A stretch of 64,000 nucleotides of DNA from Sulfitobacter sp. M39. Lineage in GTDB: Bacteria > Pseudomonadota > Alphaproteobacteria > Rhodobacterales > Rhodobacteraceae. The position numbers and the translations under genes were made by a program. The notes beneath the pieces are model-generated. The model saw only the letters and a program-made list of their open reading frames with translations, had not been told where the DNA came from and made no database searches. This document shows positions 54,283-61,678 of this stretch, one piece after another. Within the stretch, counting starts at the first letter, position 1. Each line of letters opens with the position of its first letter. The stretch covers positions 1,116,001-1,180,000 of the forward strand of contig NZ_WMDZ01000001.1 in the NCBI RefSeq assembly GCF_021735935.1, read 5' to 3'.

Positions 54283-55050
54283 ATGGATCTTAGGTTAGCG
54301 GGGGTCAGCCATACCTATGGCGAGACCGAAGTGCTGCGCGATATCAACCTTGATATCCCGTCAGGGCAGATTGTCTGCATCGTTGGGCCTTCGGGCTGTG
54401 GCAAGTCGACCCTGTTGCGGATGCTGGGCGGGCTGGAGCAGCCGACTTCGGGTCAGGTGCTGCAACTGGGCACGCCCCCAGCCGGCTGTCTGAACCCGCT
54501 CACCTACGTATTTCAGGATTTCGCCTTGCTGCCCTGGCGCAGCGTGCGCGGCAATGTGGCGCTGGTGCTTGAAGATCACGGGCTGGATGCCGCCGCGCGG
54601 GCGTGGATCATCGACGATGTGCTGGCCCGCACCAAACTGACCGAATTTGCCGATGCCCTGCCCAAGCAACTGTCGGGCGGGATGAAACAACGGGTCGCCA
54701 TCGCGCGCGCCCTGGCGGTGAACCCCGCGGTGATGTTGATGGACGAACCGCTGAGCGCGCTGGACAGCCAGACGCGCGAGCTGTTGATGGACGATCTGAT
54801 CAGCCTGTGGACCCGCCAGCCCTTTACCGCCGTCTATGTCACCCACAATCTGGCAGAGGCCGTGCGGCTGGGGCACAGAATCGTGGTCCTGTCGCGCCGC
54901 CCCGGGCAGATCCGCGAAGTGGTTGAGCTGACCACCCCGCTGGCAGAGCGTGCCTATGGCGATGCCGCCCTCGAGGCGCAACAACAACATTTGTGGGGGC
55001 TGATGCGCGAAGAAGCCGCCGCCGCCGATGCGGAGTTGATCCATGTCTGA
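54283..55050 (+). CDS. NitT/TauT-type ABC transporter ATPase
   Basis: 255-residue ATPase with Walker A GPSGCGKSTLLRMLGG, the Q-loop VFQDFALLPWRSVRGNV, signature LSGGMKQRVAIARAL, Walker B VMLMDEPLSALD and the switch YVTHNLAEAV. It energises the transporter encoded by its neighbours. The permease gene overlaps it by 8 bases, which shows co-translation. Confidence 0.94.
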   Translation: MDLRLAGVSHTYGETEVLRDINLDIPSGQIVCIVGPSGCGKSTLLRMLGGLEQPTSGQVLQLGTPPAGCLNPLTYVFQDFALLPWRSVRGNVALVLEDHGLDAAARAWIIDDVLARTKLTEFADALPKQLSGGMKQRVAIARALAVNPAVMLMDEPLSALDSQTRELLMDDLISLWTRQPFTAVYVTHNLAEAVRLGHRIVVLSRRPGQIREVVELTTPLAERAYGDAALEAQQQHLWGLMREEAAAADAELIHV

Positions 55051-55849
55051 TGCAGCACATACAAATAGCCGCCCCGTCGCCTTTCGCGGTGGCGGTTTTG
55101 CCCCCAAGCAACGGCGGGGCATGGGGGTCTTGGTCTTTGTCCTGCTGATCCTGCTGGCCGAATGGGGCACGCGCAGCGGCTTTATCTCTAACCTGACGTT
55201 GCCGCGCCCCTCGGATGTGGCGATGACCTTTGTCGAACTGTGGCAATCGGGGATGCTGTTCAAACATCTGGCCCCCTCGCTCAGCCGCTTGGCTGTGGGG
55301 GCGACGCTCGGGGCCTTGGTTGGAGTCGGCGTCGGGGTGATGATCGGGCTGTTCAGCTATGTGCGTGCCGGGCTGGTGCCCTTGGTTGCGGCGCTGTTCC
55401 CGATCCCCAAGATCGCGCTTCTGCCGTTGTTCGTGATCTGGTTTGGCATTGACGAGGGCAGTAAATACGCACTGATCGCCTTTGGGACATTCACGCCGAC
55501 GGTCGTGGCGACCTATGCTGCGGTGGACAACGTGGACCGCGGATTGATCCGCATGGGGCAGAGCTTTGGTCTGTCGTGGTGGTCGATCGTGCGCAAGATC
55601 GTACTGCCGGGGGCGATGCCGGGCATCCTGTCGGGGCTTCGCATCTCTTTGGCGATTGCGATTATCCTGCTGGTGGCTGCTGAAATGCTGGGTGCGGAAT
55701 ATGGCATCGGGGCTTACATCCTTGAGGCCGGCAGCCTTTATGATCTTGAACGTCTGTTTGCGGGTGTGGTGATCCTGTCGGTCCTGGGGGTTTGCGTGAG
55801 CGCCGTGATTGCCGCCATCGAAACCCGCGTGTTGCGCTGGCGGGTCTGA
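55043..55849 (+). CDS. NitT/TauT-type ABC transporter permease
   Basis: 268-residue inner-membrane permease with about six helices. The core has LVPLVAALFPIPKIALLPLFVIWFG and the EAA-loop segment DRGLIRMGQSFGLSWWSIVRKIVLPGAMPGILSGLRISLA. The N-terminal 25 residues are polar and cytoplasmic. Overlaps the ATPase gene by 8 bases. Substrate of the transporter is unknown; no sulfonate or thiamine enzyme is encoded next to it. Confidence 0.93.
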   Translation: MSDAAHTNSRPVAFRGGGFAPKQRRGMGVLVFVLLILLAEWGTRSGFISNLTLPRPSDVAMTFVELWQSGMLFKHLAPSLSRLAVGATLGALVGVGVGVMIGLFSYVRAGLVPLVAALFPIPKIALLPLFVIWFGIDEGSKYALIAFGTFTPTVVATYAAVDNVDRGLIRMGQSFGLSWWSIVRKIVLPGAMPGILSGLRISLAIAIILLVAAEMLGAEYGIGAYILEAGSLYDLERLFAGVVILSVLGVCVSAVIAAIETRVLRWRV

Positions 55850-55855
55850 CCGGAG

Positions 55856-55881
55856 GGAACCCGTTTCGGGCATAGGTCGTT
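55856..55881 (+). promoter_or_regulatory. EcfG-type promoter candidate before the DUF2945-topoisomerase IB pair
   Basis: GGAAC at 55856-55860 and CGTT at 55878-55881 are 17 bases apart. The DUF2945 start codon is 37 bases downstream. Third instance of the pattern in this window. Confidence 0.5.
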
Positions 55882-55917
55882 ATCCTTTCACACCAAACAG
55901 TGCGGAAGGAGACGACG

Positions 55918-56133
55918 ATGTCATGCATATCCAAGGGCACCAAGGTCAAATGGGACTGGGGGCAGGGCACTGCCAGTGGCAAGGTGACAGACCGCTTTAT
56001 CAAAAGTGTGACCCGTACGTTGAAAGGGTCCGAGGTCACGCGCAACGGGTCCGATGATGATCCAGCGCTGTTGATCGAGCAAGACGACGGGGATGAGGTG
56101 CTCAAGCTGTCGTCGGAAGTCGAGGCCGTCTGA
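55918..56133 (+). CDS. DUF2945 (HVA1/TUDOR-like) small protein
   Basis: 71-residue protein of the hypervirulence-associated TUDOR-domain family. GTKVKWDWGQGTASGKVTDRF is the characteristic block, followed by PALLIEQDDGDEVLKLSSEVE. ATG 55918 has AAGGAG 6 bases before it; a GTG at 55900 would include the ribosome site and is rejected. It lies 3 bases before the topoisomerase gene. Family function is unknown; members are often stress-linked in other bacteria as I recall. Confidence 0.85.
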   Translation: MSCISKGTKVKWDWGQGTASGKVTDRFIKSVTRTLKGSEVTRNGSDDDPALLIEQDDGDEVLKLSSEVEAV

Positions 56134-56136
56134 CAT

Positions 56137-57102
56137 ATGGGCGGCGCGGGGCTGACCTATTATGGCGATGACCGCCCCGGCATTTCGCGTCAGCGGCGCG
56201 GGCGCGGGTTTACCTATACCGCACCGGACGGCACTACCATCGCCCGCGGAAAAGAGCGCGCGCGGCTGGAAGCGATGGCAGTGCCGCCCGCCTATGAAGA
56301 CGTGTGGATGACGCCTTTGGTGAACGGGCATTTGCTGGCCACGGGGCGCGACACCCGCAATCGCAAACAATATCGCTATCACGAAAAATGGTCAGAGGCG
56401 CAGGCCGAGACGAAATTCGCGAGCCTAGTGGATTTTGCGCATGCTTTGCCGCGCCTGCGCCGCTTTGTCGCCCGCGATCTGGATCAGCAGGCAGGCGAGC
56501 GCAGCTTTGCTTTGGCCAGCGCCGTCACATTGATCGACCGCGCGTCGCTGCGGGTGGGAAATCCGGACTACACGCGCGAGAATGGCAGCTATGGCACGCT
56601 GACCCTGCGGTCGAAGCACGTAAAGCTCGACGGGAATGTGATCCGGCTGCGCTACACGGCCAAGGGCGGCAAGAAGGTGCGGCGGCAGATCAACGACCGG
56701 ACGCTGGCTAAAACGCTGGAGAAAATTAACGACCTGCCAGGGGCGGAGCTGCTGACATGGGCCGATGCGCAGGGCGAGGTGCATCAGTTGAACTCAGCCG
56801 GATTGAACGCCTATATCGCCGATGCATCGGGGTGCGACGACTTTACCGCCAAGACTTTCCGCACATGGGCGGGCACCGTTGCCGCCTTCGAGGCCGCCGA
56901 GAAGGGGCAGGCCACCATCAAGCAATTGGCCGAAGCCGCTGCCGCACAGCTGAGCAATACGCCGACCGTGGCGCGCAACAGCTATATCCATCCGGCGGTG
57001 ATCGATCTGGCGGGCGAAGCGCCCCTCGAGATCAGGGTCGGACGCAAGACCGGGCTATTCGCCTCGGAAGCGCGGCTGCTGACGTATCTTGAGCAGGTCT
57101 GA
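56137..57102 (+). CDS. DNA topoisomerase IB (viral/eukaryotic type)
   Basis: 321-residue ATP-independent enzyme that relaxes supercoiled DNA through a 3'-phosphotyrosine. The catalytic set is visible: Arg139 (ASLRVGNPDYTREN), Arg242 (FRTWAG) and nucleophile Tyr283 (RNSYIHP), with a lysine-rich loop (TAKGGKKVRR) likely providing the general acid. The N-terminal domain begins LTYYGDDRPGISR and continues through VPPAYEDVWMTP, as in bacterial TopIB. Bacteria rarely depend on TopIB; a role in stress or repair is possible given the promoter candidate and DUF2945 partner. It converges with soxR, separated by 7 bases. Confidence 0.93.
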   Translation: MGGAGLTYYGDDRPGISRQRRGRGFTYTAPDGTTIARGKERARLEAMAVPPAYEDVWMTPLVNGHLLATGRDTRNRKQYRYHEKWSEAQAETKFASLVDFAHALPRLRRFVARDLDQQAGERSFALASAVTLIDRASLRVGNPDYTRENGSYGTLTLRSKHVKLDGNVIRLRYTAKGGKKVRRQINDRTLAKTLEKINDLPGAELLTWADAQGEVHQLNSAGLNAYIADASGCDDFTAKTFRTWAGTVAAFEAAEKGQATIKQLAEAAAAQLSNTPTVARNSYIHPAVIDLAGEAPLEIRVGRKTGLFASEARLLTYLEQV

Positions 57103-57109
57103 GCCGCGT

Positions 57110-57454
57110 TTACCCGTCGCTGTCCGGTTTGCAGAACATATCATAGACGACTTCCATGATCTTTTGCGGACGGTCATCGGCCAGCCTGTAATAGATCGTC
57201 TTGCCGTCGCGGCGTGGCGTTACCAGGCCTTCAAGCCGCAAGCGTGACAGCTGTTGGGATACCGCCGCCTGACGGGCGGACAGCAGCTCTTCCAACTCGG
57301 TAACGGATTTTTCCCCTGCAGAGAGGTGACACAGGATCATCAACCGCCCCTCGTGGCTGATCGCCTTGAGAAAGTTAGAGGCACGTGCGGCGTTTTCGGC
57401 CATACGGTCCCGATCGGCTTGGCTCATTTCTGTGTCGGAACCGGGGTTACCCAC
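57110..57454 (-). CDS. soxR: SoxR ArsR-family sulfur-oxidation repressor
   Basis: 114-residue winged-helix repressor of the sulfur-responsive ArsR group (distinct from redox MerR-type SoxR). The DNA-binding region is SVTELEELLSARQAAVSQQLSRLRLEGLV. Two cysteines, Cys42 (ILCHLS) and Cys108 (MFCKP), match the pair that senses sulfane sulfur through a disulfide or persulfide bridge in related proteins. It is encoded after soxS on the minus strand, diverging from soxVWXYZABC. An alternative start at Met10 (57427) is possible. Predicted targets are the palindromes at 57901-57945 and 59337-59356. Confidence 0.92.
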   Translation of the reverse strand: MGNPGSDTEMSQADRDRMAENAARASNFLKAISHEGRLMILCHLSAGEKSVTELEELLSARQAAVSQQLSRLRLEGLVTPRRDGKTIYYRLADDRPQKIMEVVYDMFCKPDSDG

Positions 57455-57510
57455 TGGTTAACATCCTTGGCTGAATAAAGGGGATTGGCGTGCGCATATC
57501 GCAAGGGGCG

Positions 57511-57897
57511 CTAGCTTTTGGCGGGGTCTGGCATCAATTTGGCGTCGGATAGCATTTTTTCCAGCACGCCCCAAAAGAAATCTTCGCCCGGGTAGCCTTC
57601 GATGCGCGACACCTCATGGCCGTCGACCATCAACACGAACGTTGGCGTGTAATGCAGGCCGCGGGCAAAGTGCAGATCGGCGGGTTTGTCATCGTTGATA
57701 TCAACGCGGCGCAGCGGGGCTGCCTTGCCCGCTTGGGTCTTGGGGTAGATCGGGGCGATCTGGTCATCCCAACGGGCACACCACACGCAGCCCTGTTCCT
57801 CGACCATGATCAGCGCGGTCTGGGCCGCTGCGATCACGGGGGAAACCGCAAGGCCTGCGGCCACCGAAAGGGACAAGAAAGCAGTGCGCAACCGCAT
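57511..57897 (-). CDS. soxS: SoxS periplasmic thioredoxin-like protein
   Basis: 128-residue exported thioredoxin-fold protein. The signal peptide is MRLRTAFLSLSVAAGLAVSP to about AAAQ. The active site is Cys37-x-x-Cys40 (QGCVWCARW). YTPTFVLMVDG carries the cis-Pro strand. In Paracoccus, SoxS activates SoxYZ by reducing it, and it is transcribed with soxR as here. ATG 57897 supports the signal peptide; a longer frame to 57963 runs into the promoter region. Confidence 0.93.
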   Translation of the reverse strand: MRLRTAFLSLSVAAGLAVSPVIAAAQTALIMVEEQGCVWCARWDDQIAPIYPKTQAGKAAPLRRVDINDDKPADLHFARGLHYTPTFVLMVDGHEVSRIEGYPGEDFFWGVLEKMLSDAKLMPDPAKS

Positions 57898-57900
57898 AGG

Positions 57901-57945
57901 GAATTCACCTGTTGATTTCAAAACACTTAATGTGAATATGTGAAT
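57901..57945. promoter_or_regulatory. soxS-soxV divergent operator region
   Basis: The soxS-soxV gap carries ATTCAC (57903-57908) and two tandem TGTGAAT copies (57931-57937, 57939-57945) in opposite orientation. ATTCA-type half sites fit the SoxR/SqrR/BigR class, but the spacing is not the ATTC-N8-GAAT of the soxW-soxX site. Confidence 0.45.
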
Positions 57946-57968
57946 GGCACAAGATAAAGGCAACCTGC

Positions 57969-58709
57969 ATGCTTGAAATCACCTTTCTGGGCGCGGCGTT
58001 TGCCGGGCTTTTGTCCTTTTTGTCGCCCTGCATCCTGCCGATCGTACCCTTTTATCTGAGCTATCTGGCGGGCGTGGGCATGAACCAGATCACGGCAGAC
58101 GGGCCTGTGGATGCCGCCGTACGCCGGCGCGCGGTGATCGCGGCGCTGTTTTTTGCGGCGGGGGTGATCACGATCTTTGTCGGGCTGGGGGCGGTGGCCA
58201 CAACCTTTGGTCAGATCGTGCGGGATTATTTTGATATTTTGCGATGGGTCGCTGCGGCTGTTATCATTGCGATGGGTCTGCACTTTCTGGGCGTGATCCG
58301 TATCGGGTTTCTATATCGCCAGTTTCGTGCCGATGCGGGGAACACGACGGCGACCAGTTTTCTGGGGGCCTATGTGATCGGGCTGGCCTTTGCCTTTGGC
58401 TGGACCCCTTGCGTCGGGCCGGTGCTTGCGGCGATCCTGTTCACCGCCGCGGGGGCCGAGACGGCGGGCTCGGGCGCGCTGTTGCTGCTGACCTACGGCG
58501 TGGGCATGACCGTGCCTTTCGTGCTGGCGGCGCTGTTCATCGGGCCGTTCATGCGCTGGATGGCGGGGTTCCGGCAACATCTGGGCACGGTAGAAAAGGC
58601 GATGGGGGTTCTGCTGATTGTCTTTGGCCTGCTGATCGCCACTAACTCGATCAACTATATTGCGCAGTGGATGCTTGAAACCTTCCCCGTTTTCAGCGTC
58701 ATTGGCTAA
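57969..58709 (+). CDS. soxV: SoxV CcdA-like thiol transporter
   Basis: 246-residue membrane protein with about six helices that passes electrons across the inner membrane to periplasmic thiols. The paired cysteines of the CcdA/DsbD family are visible in LSPCILPIVPFYLSY near residue 22 and in AFGWTPCVGPVL in the second half. It reduces SoxW and, indirectly, keeps Sox proteins active. It starts the forward sox operon and is followed 17 bases later by soxW. Confidence 0.93.
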   Translation: MLEITFLGAAFAGLLSFLSPCILPIVPFYLSYLAGVGMNQITADGPVDAAVRRRAVIAALFFAAGVITIFVGLGAVATTFGQIVRDYFDILRWVAAAVIIAMGLHFLGVIRIGFLYRQFRADAGNTTATSFLGAYVIGLAFAFGWTPCVGPVLAAILFTAAGAETAGSGALLLLTYGVGMTVPFVLAALFIGPFMRWMAGFRQHLGTVEKAMGVLLIVFGLLIATNSINYIAQWMLETFPVFSVIG

Positions 58710-58726
58710 CAACCGGAGGGACTTTT

Positions 58727-59299
58727 ATGAAGATGATCCGAAACGCTTTGGCCGCGCTGGCGGCTGTCGCTTGTATGGTGACTGCGGGCAGTGCCGCGAC
58801 ATTGGGTGATGACGGTTTGCACAAGACCGCTTGGATGCGCGAGACCTTCAAAGATCTGCGCGACGACCTGGCCGAGGCGACGGACGAGGGCAAGCGCCTG
58901 ATGGTCATCATCGAACAGCGCGGCTGCATCTACTGCAACAAGATGCACGAAGAGGTTTTCCCGCTGCCCAAGATCGATGCCTACCTGCGCGAGAACTTCT
59001 TTGTCGTGCAGATCAACATGTTCGGCGATGTCGAGGTCACCGACTTTGACGGAGAGACATTGCCCGAGAAGGAGATGGTACGCAAATGGCGTCAGATGTT
59101 CACGCCGACGCTGATGTATTTCCCCCAGACCGTAGAGGAAGGGCAGACGGCCGTTGAGGCAGCGGTCGCGACGGTGCCCGGTGCCTTTGGTCCGGCGACG
59201 ACCTTTCACATGATGAACTGGGTCGTCGACAAGGGATATGAGGGGGACGAGACGTTCCAGAAATATCACGCGCGTATGCTCATTGAAGAGCAGGAATAA
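58727..59299 (+). CDS. soxW: SoxW periplasmic thioredoxin
   Basis: 190-residue exported thioredoxin-fold protein, partner of SoxV. The signal is MKMIRNALAALAAVACMVTAG, and the active site is Cys67-Ile-Tyr-Cys70 (EQRGCIYCNKMH). MFTPTLMYFP contains the cis-Pro. GGAGG stands shortly before the ATG. It forms an operon with soxV, but a 119-base gap with a perfect palindrome separates it from soxX. Confidence 0.93.
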   Translation: MKMIRNALAALAAVACMVTAGSAATLGDDGLHKTAWMRETFKDLRDDLAEATDEGKRLMVIIEQRGCIYCNKMHEEVFPLPKIDAYLRENFFVVQINMFGDVEVTDFDGETLPEKEMVRKWRQMFTPTLMYFPQTVEEGQTAVEAAVATVPGAFGPATTFHMMNWVVDKGYEGDETFQKYHARMLIEEQE

Positions 59300-59336
59300 C
59301 GGCGGTAGGATCCGCTAAATGCCGTGCTGCTATAAG

Positions 59337-59356
59337 AAATTCAATAAATTGAATTT
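59337..59356. promoter_or_regulatory. Palindromic SoxR-type operator before soxX
   Basis: AAATTCAAT (59337-59345) and ATTGAATTT (59348-59356) are perfect arms. Inside is ATTC (59339-59342), eight bases and GAAT (59351-59354), the exact ATTC-N8-GAAT spacing reported for SqrR/BigR-class repressors. The site stands 63 bases before the soxX start. Confidence 0.65.
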
Positions 59357-59418
59357 ATAGTTGCGTCATTTTGGCGCGGGCAGTAGGGTTTTCAAAAGGA
59401 ATGTCTGTGGGAGGACGC

Positions 59419-59895
59419 ATGAAAGTTTCCGTATTTGCCTTGGTGGCCTCTGTCGGCTTTGCCGCGGCGGCGCATGCGGCCGACGTGGCCCCCGGTGACG
59501 TGGTCTATGATGAGTATGGCGCGGTTGAACAATCGCTGACCGGCACTCCCGGTAACCCCGAAGAGGGGGCCAAGATCGTCGGCAGCAAAAAGCTTGGCAA
59601 CTGCATCGCCTGCCATCAGGTCAGCGCCTTGCCCGATATCCCGTTCCAGGGCGAAATCGGCCCGATGCTGGACGGGGCGGGGGACCGCTGGACCGAGGCT
59701 GAATTGCGCGGCATAGTGGCCAACGCGAAGATGCTGTTCGAGGGGACGATGATGCCCGCGTTCTACAAGGACAGCGGCTATATCCGTCCGGGCAAAGGCT
59801 ATACCGGCAAGGCGGCTGACGACACGCTGGGGCCTATTCTGGCCGCCCAGCAGATCGAGGATGTCGTGGCCTATCTTGCCACGTTGAAAGACTAA
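59419..59895 (+). CDS. soxX: SoxX cytochrome c subunit
   Basis: 158-residue periplasmic monoheme cytochrome that joins SoxA to attach thiosulfate to SoxY. The signal peptide is MKVSVFALVASVGFAAAAHA; the heme motif is Cys62-Ile-Ala-Cys65-His66 (NCIACHQV), and a Met ligand lies in MMPAFYKDSGY. GGGAGGA stands 5 bases before ATG 59419; an upstream ATG 59401 would include the ribosome site in the protein. It begins the soxXYZA unit. Confidence 0.95.
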   Translation: MKVSVFALVASVGFAAAAHAADVAPGDVVYDEYGAVEQSLTGTPGNPEEGAKIVGSKKLGNCIACHQVSALPDIPFQGEIGPMLDGAGDRWTEAELRGIVANAKMLFEGTMMPAFYKDSGYIRPGKGYTGKAADDTLGPILAAQQIEDVVAYLATLKD

Positions 59896-59933
59896 GAACC
59901 CCACCGCGCGGGATCTGATCAGGAGTGATGATA

Positions 59934-60353
59934 ATGGAATTTACACGACGTAGTGCGATTGCGATGGGGGCAGGTGCCTTTGCCGCACTGTCCCTGCCCA
60001 AGCTGGCCGTGGCCGCCGCCGGGGATGACGCGATTGCTGCCTTCACCGGCGGTGCAGAGATGGCTGATACCGGCGTGACCCTGACCGCCCCCGAGATTGC
60101 GGAAAACGGCAATACAGTCCCGATCGAGGTCGACGCCCCCGGTGCCACTGAAATCATGGTGCTGGCGCTTGGGAACCCCACCCCGCCTGTGGCGAACTTC
60201 AAGTTCGGCCCGCTGGCCGCGTCGCAGCACGCCTCCACCCGCATCCGCTTGGCGGGCACGCAGGATGTGGTGGCCATCGCCAAGCTGGCCGACGGCTCCT
60301 TCGCCAAGGCGACCAGCACAATCAAAGTAACAATCGGCGGCTGCGGCGGCTAA
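59934..60353 (+). CDS. soxY: SoxY sulfur-carrier protein
   Basis: 139-residue carrier whose C-terminal swinging arm holds the sulfur substrate. The Tat signal is EFTRRSAIAMGAGAFAALSL. The arm is TIGGCGG with the carrier cysteine at residue 137, exactly at the C-terminus as required. AGGAG lies 8 bases before ATG 59934; ATG 59925 is not favoured. It forms a heterodimer with SoxZ, whose gene follows 18 bases later. Confidence 0.97.
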   Translation: MEFTRRSAIAMGAGAFAALSLPKLAVAAAGDDAIAAFTGGAEMADTGVTLTAPEIAENGNTVPIEVDAPGATEIMVLALGNPTPPVANFKFGPLAASQHASTRIRLAGTQDVVAIAKLADGSFAKATSTIKVTIGGCGG

Positions 60354-60371
60354 GGCGAGAGGAAGAATAAC

Positions 60372-60701
60372 ATGGCATCTGGTGTAAAACCCCGCGTCAA
60401 AGTCCCCAAGTCAGCAGCGGCTGGCGAAACCATCACGATCAAGACCCTGATCAGCCACAAGATGGAATCCGGCCAGCGCAAGGACAGCGACGGCAACACG
60501 ATCCCGCGGTCGATCATCAACCGTTTCACCTGCGATTTTAACGGCGAGAATGTGATCGATGTCGCGATGGAGCCGGCGATCTCGACCAACCCGTATTTCG
60601 AATTCGACGCGACCGTGCCCGAAGCGGGGACATTCACCTTCACGTGGTATGACGATGACGGCGATGTCTACGAGGAAACCAAAGACATCGCGACCAGCTA
60701 A
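60372..60701 (+). CDS. soxZ: SoxZ sulfur-carrier partner
   Basis: 109-residue immunoglobulin-like partner of SoxY. It has no signal peptide and is co-exported with SoxY through the Tat path. Conserved parts are PRVKVPKSAAAGETITIKTLISHKMESG, IPRSIINRFTC and FTFTWYDDDGDVY. The length is the family norm. Lies between soxY and soxA, 27 bases before soxA's start. Confidence 0.96.
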   Translation: MASGVKPRVKVPKSAAAGETITIKTLISHKMESGQRKDSDGNTIPRSIINRFTCDFNGENVIDVAMEPAISTNPYFEFDATVPEAGTFTFTWYDDDGDVYEETKDIATS

Positions 60702-60728
60702 GCGTCCGCATCCTTGGGAGGAACAGGA

Positions 60729-61583
60729 ATGAGCAATTTCACAAAAGGTCTGGGCGTGTGCCTTGCTGCGGCGCTGATGTCGACGGGGGCCTTCGCCGAT
60801 CCCGTGGATGATACGCTGGTGATCAACGAAGAGATCGACATCGTGACCCGCACTGCCGCCCCCGCGCATATGGCGGACGCGGTAGACGAGGTTATGTCGG
60901 GCTGGCTGTTTCGCGGCACCGAGACCCGCGCGATGCAGGCCGATGATTTCGACAACGCCGGCATGATCTTTGTGGAACAGGCCGAGGACGTTTGGAACAC
61001 CGCCGACGGGTCAGAGGGCAAATCCTGCGCGGATTGTCACGGGGCCTCGGCCGAGATGGCAGGCGTGCGTCCGGTCTATCCCAAGTATGTCGAATCCGCG
61101 GGCGAGGTGCGCACGCTGGAAATGCAGATCAACGATTGCCGCGAGAACCGCATGGGGGCGGAAAAGTGGAAATACACCGGCGGCGACATGGTGAACATGA
61201 CGGCGCTGATCTCCTCTGTCTCGCGGGGGATGCCGGTGAACATCGCCATCGACGGTCCGGCCCAATCCACATGGGAGCAGGGCAAAGAGATCTATTATAC
61301 CCGTTTCGGCCAGCTTGAACTGTCCTGTGCCAATTGCCACGAAGACAATTATGGCAACATGATCCGTGCCGACCACCTGAGCCAGGGCCAGATCAATGGC
61401 TTCCCGACCTACCGTTTGAAAAACACCAAGCTGAACGCGGTGCAGGCCCGTTTCAAAGGCTGTGTACGCGACACCCGTGCCGAGACCTTTGACCCCGGCA
61501 GCCCCGAGTTTGTCGCGCTTGAGCTTTACGTCGGCTCGCGCGGGAACGGGCTGTCGGTCGAAGGGCCCTCTGTCCGGAACTAA
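60729..61583 (+). CDS. soxA: SoxA diheme cytochrome c
   Basis: 284-residue partner of SoxX that couples thiosulfate to the SoxY cysteine. The signal peptide ends near GAFA. Two heme motifs are present, Cys100-Ala-Asp-Cys103-His and Cys200-Ala-Asn-Cys203-His, so this is the diheme form. Cys245 (FKGCVRDTRAE) is the expected cysteine ligand modified to a persulfide in the active heme. GGAGG precedes ATG 60729; the TTG at 60714 would include it. A terminator follows 5 bases after the stop. Confidence 0.97.
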   Translation: MSNFTKGLGVCLAAALMSTGAFADPVDDTLVINEEIDIVTRTAAPAHMADAVDEVMSGWLFRGTETRAMQADDFDNAGMIFVEQAEDVWNTADGSEGKSCADCHGASAEMAGVRPVYPKYVESAGEVRTLEMQINDCRENRMGAEKWKYTGGDMVNMTALISSVSRGMPVNIAIDGPAQSTWEQGKEIYYTRFGQLELSCANCHEDNYGNMIRADHLSQGQINGFPTYRLKNTKLNAVQARFKGCVRDTRAETFDPGSPEFVALELYVGSRGNGLSVEGPSVRN

Positions 61584-61587
61584 CCTG

Positions 61588-61626
61588 AAAAGACCCGTTT
61601 CGCCGATGCGAGGCGGGTCTTTTTAT
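61588..61626 (+). terminator. Terminator inside the sox cluster, after soxA
   Basis: AAAAGACCCG (61588-61597) pairs with CGGGTCTTTT (61614-61623), and T follows. It implies that soxXYZA and soxBC are at least partly separate transcripts. Confidence 0.85.
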
Positions 61627-61635
61627 CATATTATT

Positions 61636-61657
61636 ATTCAAATATGCGCATATGAAT
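61636..61657. promoter_or_regulatory. Palindrome in the soxA-soxB gap
   Basis: ATATGCGCATAT (61642-61653) is an exact 12-bp palindrome flanked by ATTCA (61636-61640) and GAAT (61654-61657). It lies behind the terminator and before soxB, so it is a likely operator for a soxB promoter. The ATTC-to-GAAT distance is 14, not 8. Confidence 0.45.
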
Positions 61658-61678
61658 GCGTAGCGTAAAGGCCAACCT

